From the IMG/VR virus record IMGVR_UViG_3300005045_000008, positions 1-20,840 of that record: a DNA stretch of 20,840 bases; one strand, written 5' to 3'. Position numbers and translations under genes: made by a program. The notes under the pieces are model-generated. The model saw only the letters and a program-made list of their open reading frames with translations. It was not told the DNA's origin and did not search any database. Below, piece after piece: positions 1 through 4,675 of the stretch (positions within the stretch are counted from its first letter, which is position 1; every line of letters begins with the position of its first letter). Origin of the DNA: a virus.

Positions 1-79
1 GGTTTGACCAGTTGGCCTTGTTCTGGCACCCCCATACCCCCGCCGTTTTTCTTTTAAACTGGCCAGAGGATAGGGGCAT
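1..79 (-). CDS. Partial unknown protein (5' end only, runs off left edge)
   Basis: An ATG at 79 (minus) opens a frame of 26 codons that stays open to the window edge and begins MPLSSGQFKRKTAG. An AAGG element lies just upstream of the ATG. It follows the HTH gene on the same strand after about 50 bases, which fits the next gene of the leftward operon. Its first codons include a 17-base exact copy of a stretch in the large polyvalent gene at 2150-2166, and both copies encode SSGQF in the same frame. The rest is unrecognised. So short a fragment could be chance, but the spacing and the shared motif favour a real gene. Confidence 0.4.
   Translation of the reverse strand, partial: MPLSSGQFKRKTAGVWGCQNKANWSN
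56..72. repeat. 17-bp direct repeat, copy 1 (partner at 2150-2166)
   Basis: AAACTGGCCAGAGGATA occurs here and at 2150-2166 in the same orientation. On the minus strand both copies are read in the frame encoding SSGQF, inside two different predicted genes. Confidence 0.7.
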
Positions 80-128
80 CGCCTTTTAACCCTGGCGGTT
101 TGATCGCCGCACCCGATACCCCCCTGAA

Positions 129-683
129 TTAATCCGCCGGCTGGTCGCCTCGGTGCGGCAGTGCCTGCGCTGCCACCTGGCCCGCTGCCCATTGAGACAG
201 ACTGCTCCCGTTATCCAGCAAGCCTTGCGCCTGGCACCATACCTCATAAGCTGCGCTATCCATCCAGACGATGCGCTCCATAGTCCCAGCGCGTGCCGTG
301 TTGGCCTGCGCTGCTCGCCATCGAACAATCATTGCCCCATGCAGGGCTGCTACCGCCTGCGCTTGGGCTTCGCTGGTTTTACTGGGTGCCATTGGCAACC
401 AATCGTAAAGCGTGCGCAAATAGCGCCACGCATCGCCTGGCCGGTAGCGCACCAATACCAGCCCCGGCGCTTCGTTGCAAATCTCCGCTGCAACAGCTTG
501 TAGTATCCGGCTCTCAAGCTGCGCCACCAGTGCCGCCACGTCACCCGGCACGCCCGCGCGGCCATTTTCCCAGTGCTTAATCGTGCGCCCAGCCACCTGG
601 CACAGGTTGCCCAAATCGTCGCGCGTGAGCCCAAGCCCCTCGCGCAGCGTTTGCAGTTCGGCGCCCGTCATGTTGGTAGACAT
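129..683 (-). CDS. HTH transcriptional regulator, YdiL/DUF1870 (Aca2-like)
   Basis: A protein of 184 aa starting MSTNMTGAELQTLREGLG. Residues about 6-60 form an XRE-like helix-turn-helix with the pattern typical of the YdiL/DUF1870 family: an ELQTLRE opening, then 'IKHWENG', then 'VPGDVAAL'. The rest (from about residue 75) resembles the family's C-terminal dimerisation part ('YDWLP...A...VAALHGA..VRWR') but is longer, with an extra tail; Aca2 and YdiL are nearer 115-120 aa. Family members include Aca2, a repressor that binds inverted repeats upstream of anti-CRISPR operons. The ATG at 683 is preferred because AAGGGG (690-695) lies 6 bases before it; the adjacent ATG at 686 is too close. It is the last complete gene of the leftward operon. 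HTH identity is firm; Aca2-like membership is by eye only. Confidence 0.8.
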   Translation of the reverse strand: MSTNMTGAELQTLREGLGLTRDDLGNLCQVAGRTIKHWENGRAGVPGDVAALVAQLESRILQAVAAEICNEAPGLVLVRYRPGDAWRYLRTLYDWLPMAPSKTSEAQAQAVAALHGAMIVRWRAAQANTARAGTMERIVWMDSAAYEVWCQAQGLLDNGSSLSQWAAGQVAAQALPHRGDQPAD

Positions 684-718
684 CATTTACCCCTTAAAAA
701 TCGTCAATCTTGCCGCTG

Positions 719-728
719 CTGACGTCAG
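719..728. promoter_or_regulatory. Palindrome CTGACGTCAG upstream of the HTH gene
   Basis: A perfect 10-bp palindrome lies about 36 bases before the start of the Aca2-like gene, in the 117-base gap that separates it from the previous gene. Proteins of this family are dimers that usually bind inverted repeats next to their own gene, so an autoregulatory operator is a reasonable inference. No convincing -35/-10 pair was seen with it. Confidence 0.35.
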
Positions 729-800
729 TACACCAGCAAAGGTAAAACCCGCGCCTGGCCCGCTATGGCGAGCGCAGCGCGGCATCTATGCTGCTTGGAC

Positions 801-1289
801 TTATGCCACCACCTGGCTTGGCTCTATGGCGTTATCTGGCTTCGGGGCCAAGTGCTCAGCACCCCTTGAGGTAAAGGCGAACTCTGAGCCATGGGTCAGC
901 ATGTCAAGCGCTTCTGTCATTGCGCGTGCAGCAGCTAAGCCCTGCGCAAATCCAAGGTATCGCGCCCCAGCCACGGATGATGCTGAAACATCACTAATCT
1001 CAAGATCAATTTTTTCAGACCACATCCAAAACGCAGTGGACACAGCCTCATGTGGCTCGGTGTTTATGTATTGGCGGTCTTCGTATAAATCACTGAACCT
1101 CTTTTCCTCGCTTCGGTTAGCCTTTTCAGCTGCAACCAGCGCAAGAATCACGCGCCGCGCTGTTTCGTCTTGGTCCTCTTTGTCAACATCGTCAGGAAAT
1201 TCCCCAAGTGCCTCAAGTGCGGCAGTAAGCATCGCTCGGCCAGATTCAACCTGTTCCTGCTCTGTCATTTGTTTCTTGTCAAGTGTCAT
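801..1289 (-). CDS. Unknown acidic protein; candidate anti-CRISPR by position
   Basis: A 162-aa protein starting MTLDKKQMTEQEQVESGRAM. A GGAG site sits about 7 bases before the ATG. It is strongly acidic (by hand count about 31 Asp/Glu against 16 Lys/Arg), with a mainly alpha-helical look, an FWMWSEK segment in the middle, and an Ala-rich helix near 'GFAQGLAAARAMTEAL'. No signal peptide or membrane segment is visible. It starts 38 bases after the polyvalent gene and is followed by the Aca2-like regulator, so it is probably cotranscribed with both. I do not recognise its family. Its place directly upstream of an Aca-type gene, and its acidity, make an inhibitor role (anti-CRISPR or DNA mimic) a testable guess, not an annotation. 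Confidence 0.75.
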   Translation of the reverse strand: MTLDKKQMTEQEQVESGRAMLTAALEALGEFPDDVDKEDQDETARRVILALVAAEKANRSEEKRFSDLYEDRQYINTEPHEAVSTAFWMWSEKIDLEISDVSASSVAGARYLGFAQGLAAARAMTEALDMLTHGSEFAFTSRGAEHLAPKPDNAIEPSQVVA

Positions 1290-1327
1290 CGTGTTTCTCC
1301 ATCAAAATAAGCCCAATAACCGGGCAA

Positions 1328-3292
1328 TCAACCCGCAGCCTTCGGCGCGGTTATTTTTGCGTTAATGTACACATCAAACCGGTGCCGCTCGCCGCATTTG
1401 TCGTAATAATCAAGCCCGCCGCGCCCATGGCGGTAGTCTTCAAGGCTTGGGCGCGTGCTCGCGTCCGGGTAGTATTCACCAAGCGCACGTAAAATCAAGG
1501 CATCACTCAGCGCCCGGCTGGTACTCAGGTATTGACAGCCGCCGAACAATTCACTAAACGCGGTGCTGATGGTATAAAAATAATCTGTTTGGATATCACT
1601 GGCGCCAATGTCAAAGCGTCCAATAATGGCGTTTACCTCGGCATCGGTGGGGCCGTCTGTCCAATTCACGCGAACGCTGTCGTAGTCACTGGTCACGCTG
1701 AATTTGATCCCTTTGAACGCCGCTTTTAACAAGGTCCGCATATTGACGGCCGCCAGCTTACCGCCCGCGTAGCTGGTCTCGGAGCGCTTGAGTTGCGGAT
1801 ACTGTGCCACCAGATCCACCAGCGCCGCTGCGTGCGCTTTGGTGGCCTGCTCTTGGGCCGCGCTGGCTTGTGCTTTGACGGTCGCCGCAGCGCCGGCCAG
1901 TTGCGCCAAATAGGGCGCGCCGTGCATCTTGCCGTCAAGCCTGAATGAGGAGCGCGCCGCGCCGTCAAAATCAATCCAGCGCAGCGCGCGCCATTGCACG
2001 CCAGATTCCAGCGTTACATCCACTGTAGCGCCGTAATAGTTAGATTGACCAACTGCGGTAATGGCGCCGCTGCCGCCCGCGTTGGCATAGTCGCCCCGGT
2101 AGTACACGCCCAGGCCGACCCGGTTGGCTTCGGTGTCGGGTTTGCTTTCAAACTGGCCAGAGGATACCGGCGCGGGGATTTGTTCGCCTGGTGCGTTTGC
2201 GCTGGTGAATACCCCTTGCGCCGCCGGGTCTATCGGCTGCGCTGGCACCACGGGTGCCGCCTGGCGCGCGGCCGTGTCGGCATTTTTGGCTATCACCTGC
2301 AGCGCTTTCATACGCTCGCGGCCGGACTCAAAAGACCAATCCCCCTCGGCGCCGCTGGCCACACTAAACGCCATCCGTGGCGCGCCATCCTGGCCAATAT
2401 AAAAGCGTGCGCGCCAATGGCCCGACTTGCTGTTGATCTGCTGCCCTGGCGCTGCTGTGGCGCGCGCTGCTGGTGGGGTGCTGCCATGGCCGATAGTCTG
2501 CCCGCTGCCATCCTGCCCGCCATATTCGCAAACCGCGGCACATTCGTCCGCGTCAACTGTGGCCAGCTCGCGCGTGTCATCCTGCGCTGCTGTGCTGGTG
2601 TCGACTGTGCCCAATTCGGACAATGCAGCGCTGCTGGCGGCTGTATCAATCGCCGCCACCTGTGCAAGGTCACGCGCTATGTCTTCGGCGCTTTGCGCCG
2701 GGCGCGCAGTCTGCAGGAACTTATCTGCAAACCATTTTTTGTTTTTAAGTATGTTGGCCCGCAGACGTTCAATTACCGCCGGTGTATTGAGTACCCGATA
2801 CGTCGACCGGCCAATTCTAAAAATTGCCATTTCTTGCCCGGCGTGTGTCGTCGTTTCTGGGTCTTCGGCCATACGGGCCAAAAATTCATCCAATTCGGTA
2901 AACCCTTTTTTTAGCGTATTCGATTTAGCAATTTTGGGCGCCTTGGTCAATCCGTAGAACTGCACATCCTGTGGCGCTAGTGCCTCATTGCCACGCCAGA
3001 CAGCGGCAAAATAAGCCCCAGTTGTCGCCTCTTTATGTTCGATTACTTCGTAAAACCCTGACCACTTGCCAAAACTCAGAGCCGCGCTGCAAGCCTTACC
3101 ACTGGTGGTCTCCAACTCGATCAATTGCCCGTGGAACGGGCCACCAGCGCAGGCATAAGACTCGGTAGTGATGCTGTTAATCATCGCTTCACGGCTGGCC
3201 AAAAAAGCGTTTAACCCCTTCACACAATCCGCGTCAATCCCCTTGAGATTTGCTCGGTTGAATTTAAAGCCGTCGATTCGGTAAGTTGTCAT
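1328..3292 (-). CDS. Large multidomain polyvalent protein with LPD29-like C-terminus
   Basis: A 654-aa protein starting MTTYRIDGFKFNRANLKG. The ATG at 3292 is chosen over the upstream ATG at 3349 because AGGAG stands 8 bases before it. The N-terminal third is a compact globular region ('YACAGGPFHGQLIELE', 'FYEVIEH', 'AAVWRGNE', then a helical part). The middle is low-complexity Ala/Thr/Ser linker. The last ~165 residues resemble the 'large polyvalent protein-associated domain 29': 'NMRTLLKAAFKGIKFSV', then 'DSVRVNWTDGPTDAEVNAI', ending with aromatic-rich 'GGLDYYDKCGERHRFDVY'. Such domains are reported in long proteins of phages and conjugative elements and are thought to modify or protect invading DNA; no enzymatic motif is evident here. 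It is the largest gene of the leftward operon. Confidence 0.8.
   Translation of the reverse strand: MTTYRIDGFKFNRANLKGIDADCVKGLNAFLASREAMINSITTESYACAGGPFHGQLIELETTSGKACSAALSFGKWSGFYEVIEHKEATTGAYFAAVWRGNEALAPQDVQFYGLTKAPKIAKSNTLKKGFTELDEFLARMAEDPETTTHAGQEMAIFRIGRSTYRVLNTPAVIERLRANILKNKKWFADKFLQTARPAQSAEDIARDLAQVAAIDTAASSAALSELGTVDTSTAAQDDTRELATVDADECAAVCEYGGQDGSGQTIGHGSTPPAARATAAPGQQINSKSGHWRARFYIGQDGAPRMAFSVASGAEGDWSFESGRERMKALQVIAKNADTAARQAAPVVPAQPIDPAAQGVFTSANAPGEQIPAPVSSGQFESKPDTEANRVGLGVYYRGDYANAGGSGAITAVGQSNYYGATVDVTLESGVQWRALRWIDFDGAARSSFRLDGKMHGAPYLAQLAGAAATVKAQASAAQEQATKAHAAALVDLVAQYPQLKRSETSYAGGKLAAVNMRTLLKAAFKGIKFSVTSDYDSVRVNWTDGPTDAEVNAIIGRFDIGASDIQTDYFYTISTAFSELFGGCQYLSTSRALSDALILRALGEYYPDASTRPSLEDYRHGRGGLDYYDKCGERHRFDVYINAKITAPKAAG
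2150..2166. repeat. 17-bp direct repeat, copy 2 (partner at 56-72)
   Basis: Exact second copy of AAACTGGCCAGAGGATA, inside the linker of the polyvalent gene, where it encodes SSGQF on the minus strand. Confidence 0.7.
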
Positions 3293-3299
3293 GATGCGA

Positions 3300-3304
3300 A
3301 CTCC
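3300..3304 (-). promoter_or_regulatory. Ribosome binding site AGGAG deciding the start of the polyvalent gene
   Basis: AGGAG on the minus strand lies 8 bases before the ATG at 3292. The surrounding bases ACTTTAGGAGT are identical to those before the ATG at 3639, so both genes carry the same initiation module. Confidence 0.75.
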
Positions 3305-3312
3305 TAAAGTAT

Positions 3313-3375
3313 GCAAGCGCTGCGCTTGCGGTGGTGGTGCAAATTGCACTGATTAGCCCTGGCCAGCAGGGCTAA
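3313..3375 (-). promoter_or_regulatory. Cluster of three inverted repeats between two operon genes
   Basis: The gap between the 84-aa gene and the polyvalent gene holds three perfect inverted repeats in a row. In mRNA order they are a 9-bp stem with a 5-base loop (3353-3375, arms TTAGCCCTG/CAGGGCTAA), a 13-base palindrome GTGCAAATTGCAC (3337-3349), and a 7-bp stem with a 3-base loop (3313-3329, arms GCAAGCG/CGCTTGC) just before the ribosome binding site. None is followed by a T-run, so a simple intrinsic terminator is unlikely. RNA processing, attenuation, or protein binding would fit. Confidence 0.55.
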
Positions 3376-3384
3376 GCGCTGCAG

Positions 3385-3639
3385 TTACAGATAACGCACT
3401 CTTACTGGGTCGATGCTGTCAGATAAAACCTCAATCAGCGGCACAGTGTCCCCCATATGTTTTACGGTGTCTGTCGGTAGGCGACCTGATCCCCATCCGT
3501 AATGAGCAACAGCTTTATTAAAATCAGAGATCAAAAAATAAACATCGGCCGGTCCGTGGCGCTCTTCATTTGCGCTCACTTTCGTCCTGTAGTCCGTATA
3601 ACGTAGGACTATCATTTTGGGTGTTATTCTGATTCGCAT
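3385..3639 (-). CDS. Unknown 84-aa protein
   Basis: Starts MRIRITPKMIVLRYTDYR and ends with DPVRVRYL. The ATG at 3639 is chosen because AGGAG lies 7 bases upstream. An upstream in-frame ATG at 3750 would place the predicted promoter and operator inside the coding sequence. The protein is small, soluble-looking and mixed in charge, with no cysteine, signal peptide or membrane segment. It is the first gene after the palindrome-covered promoter and shares the ACTTTAGGAGT initiation module with the following polyvalent gene. Family not recognised. Small first genes in such phage operons are often inhibitors of host functions, but nothing in the sequence shows that here. Confidence 0.7.
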   Translation of the reverse strand: MRIRITPKMIVLRYTDYRTKVSANEERHGPADVYFLISDFNKAVAHYGWGSGRLPTDTVKHMGDTVPLIEVLSDSIDPVRVRYL

Positions 3640-3710
3640 AATTCGACTCCTAAAGTTCACCAGATGCGCCACCTGGCAGGGCTTGCAAGCTGATCGCCTG
3701 CATGTCCCAT

Positions 3711-3738
3711 ATCTTAGGTGCATTGCCCCTATTGTCAA
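3711..3738 (-). promoter_or_regulatory. Sigma70-like promoter of the leftward operon
   Basis: On the minus strand TTGACA (3733-3738) and TAAGAT (3711-3716) are separated by 16 bases. Transcription would start near 3704, leaving a leader of about 65 bases before the ATG at 3639. The -35 box is a perfect consensus and lies inside a perfect palindrome (3728-3742). Confidence 0.65.
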
Positions 3739-3742
3739 TAGG
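3728..3742. promoter_or_regulatory. Operator-like palindrome over the -35 box
   Basis: CCTATTG-T-CAATAGG is a perfect inverted repeat of two 7-base arms around one central base, covering the -35 box. This is the geometry of a dimeric repressor site that would block RNA polymerase. The adjacent HTH gene (3761-4135) or the Aca2-like regulator at the operon end are the candidate binders. Confidence 0.6.
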
Positions 3743-3760
3743 CAAAGCACAATTTATTTT

Positions 3761-4135
3761 CTAGGTGTTTACCCTAAGTCCTGATTTGATCAGGTACAGC
3801 TCCCATATGGCTAGATCAATGATGCGTCCAGCCTGGCTGGGGTCGCGCTCCCAAGCGCGCCAGCGGGCGGAGTCGTCACGATACACCAGCGCCGCCGCTG
3901 CAGCCTGGGTCTGGCCACAAAGCAGGCGCGCTGCTCGCACCTGGGCCGGTGTCGGCTGCAGCAGCTCGCGCGCCTGATAAGCGTAGGCGCCCGATGTGCT
4001 GGCAGTGCCGGGTGTTGTGGTGCCAGTGCTCGCGCTGCCTGGTGTCGTGCCAGTGCTCGCGATGCCAGGTGTCGTGCCAGTGCTCGCGCTGCCTGGTGCG
4101 GTGTCTGGGTCTGGTGTGGTGGTGGTCTTTGTCAT
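3761..4135 (-). CDS. Small HTH regulator with tandem-repeat N-terminus
   Basis: A 124-aa protein starting MTKTTTTPDPDTAPGS. Residues about 12-48 are a disordered Thr/Gly/Ser/Pro stretch built from 9-residue repeats (TPGSASTGT, three near-identical copies and one degenerate). Residues about 61-120 form an XRE-like helix-turn-helix: 'PTPAQVRAARLLCGQTQAAAAALV' followed by 'SARWRAWERDPSQAGRIIDLAIWELYL'. The domain is truncated compared with full repressors, a form common in phages of betaproteobacteria. The gene opens the leftward operon. Its promoter places the transcription start at the ATG itself (leaderless), as for lambda cI from PRM. A TGA overlapping its ATG also allows translational coupling to an upstream ORF. 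Its target is unknown; the palindrome 20 bases beyond its stop is the nearest candidate. Confidence 0.75.
   Translation of the reverse strand: MTKTTTTPDPDTAPGSASTGTTPGIASTGTTPGSASTGTTTPGTASTSGAYAYQARELLQPTPAQVRAARLLCGQTQAAAAALVYRDDSARWRAWERDPSQAGRIIDLAIWELYLIKSGLRVNT
4020..4100. repeat. Three tandem 27-bp repeats inside the HTH gene
   Basis: Three contiguous copies (4020-4046, 4047-4073, 4074-4100) of a 27-base unit beginning GTGCCAGTGCTCGCG, differing at a few positions. Each encodes nine residues of the disordered N-terminus, so gain or loss of a unit keeps the frame. A fourth, degenerate unit precedes them. Confidence 0.85.
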
Positions 4136-4401
4136 GGCTGCATTGTATAGGCGCGTTGCACCGTGTCAACCTGTCCCCAACTTGTCCACAACCCGGATTT
4201 CATAGCGTCCTGAGCCTGTGCATAACCGCATACCCCACCCAGTATGCAAAGGTACTCCCAGGGGTATCCCCCTCGGGGGTTAATTCGACGGCGAAGATTG
4301 GCTAGATGCGGGGCGGGTGCAAGGGGGTTGTACCGGCAATGCCACATTACCAGCACGGCTACGGCAACAAAACCAGCCCGGCGACAGTAGTAAAAAGCCA
4401 C
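4132..4401 (-). CDS. Possible small membrane-associated protein (uncertain)
   Basis: An 89-codon frame begins with GTG at 4401, with GGAGG (4409-4413) 7 bases upstream, the strongest ribosome binding site in this region. Its TGA overlaps the ATG of the HTH gene (ATGA). Residues about 10-21 (AGFVAVAVLVMW) are hydrophobic, followed by Arg-rich 'NLRRRINPRGGYPWEYL' and a Gly/Cys segment. No family is recognised. Against it, the HTH promoter and two DnaA-box-like sites lie within the frame. It may be a real gene whose 3' end also carries control sites, or chance. Confidence 0.35.
   Translation of the reverse strand: MAFYYCRRAGFVAVAVLVMWHCRYNPLAPAPHLANLRRRINPRGGYPWEYLCILGGVCGYAQAQDAMKSGLWTSWGQVDTVQRAYTMQP
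4142..4169 (-). promoter_or_regulatory. Sigma70-like promoter giving a leaderless HTH transcript
   Basis: On the minus strand TTGACA (4164-4169), a 16-base spacer and TACAAT (4142-4147) precede the ATG at 4135. Only six bases separate the -10 box from the ATG, so the transcript would begin at or within a base of the start codon. No Shine-Dalgarno sequence is present between them. The bases ATTGTATAGGC here partly match the operator-like palindrome downstream (ATTGTCAATAGGC), hinting at shared control. Confidence 0.6.
4182..4225. promoter_or_regulatory. Two DnaA-box-like nonamers in inverted orientation
   Basis: TGTGCATAA (4217-4225) is the reverse complement of TTATGCACA, a perfect match to TTATNCACA. 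TTGTCCACA (4182-4190) differs from that consensus at one base. They are 26 bases apart, facing opposite ways, just upstream of the HTH promoter. They may bind host DnaA as part of an origin or as a regulatory site; two sites alone are weak evidence for an origin. Confidence 0.35.
4231..4279. other. Nested inverted repeats in the central intergenic region
   Basis: Arms ATACCCC and GGGGTAT flank an inner pair AGTA/TACT, and the right outer arm runs straight into CCCCC-TC-GGGGG (4268-4279). The two outer structures share bases and could not form together. No T-run follows, so this is not scored as a terminator. Confidence 0.35.
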
Positions 4402-4675
4402 TCAAGCGCCTCCGACAACAAAGCAGCCCATGTGTTGCCGATCAAAAACGACCTGAATCACGCCACTGAAAAGCCGACCGGGCTTCATTGGTTAACAAAT
4501 CACCCGGGCGTTGCTGGGAAAAAGTAGCAAATCACCCTGCTGCCGCCGGGCAAAAACCCAACACATCAAAAAATAACTTGCTTTTTTTGCGGTAGGGGGG
4601 GTTTTACATCACTGGAGCCCATAGTCAGTATTGGGGTTGATGTTGCGGATGTGCTGCGACAAACCTAAGACTGAT
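4402..4675. other. Intergenic stretch before the late operon
   Basis: No gene is well supported here. On the minus strand a 28-codon ORF (ATG at 4488, stop at 4402-4404) ends immediately before the GTG of the 89-aa ORF. AAATCACCC occurs twice about 33 bases apart (near 4497 and 4530). A T-run and a G-run (about 4580-4610) precede the first late gene. No convincing -35/-10 pair for the rightward operon was found, which would fit an activator-dependent late promoter or a promoter elsewhere. Confidence 0.4.

Noticed and set aside
475-1365. Plus-strand open frame of 296 codons
   Set aside because: Runs antisense across two genes and their gap. Ser-rich shadow of coding strands; no start signal.
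1994-2914. Plus-strand open frame of 306 codons
   Set aside because: Antisense to the polyvalent protein gene. The minus-strand reading has a good ribosome binding site and a recognisable C-terminal domain, while this one is rich in Cys, Arg and Trp without pattern.
3640-3750. Upstream extension of the 84-aa gene to the ATG at 3750
   Set aside because: Its codons cover the predicted promoter and operator palindrome, no ribosome binding site precedes 3750, and AGGAG precedes the ATG at 3639.
4020-4100. Tandem repeats considered as a CRISPR array
   Set aside because: The 27-bp units are directly adjacent with no spacers and lie in frame inside a coding gene.
4268-4279. CCCCC-TC-GGGGG considered as an intrinsic terminator
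   Set aside because: Two-base loop and no following T-run in either direction.
4306-4527. Plus-strand ORF of 73 codons in the intergenic region
   Set aside because: No ribosome binding site, no hydrophobic or conserved pattern, and the minus-strand frames here show better initiation signals.
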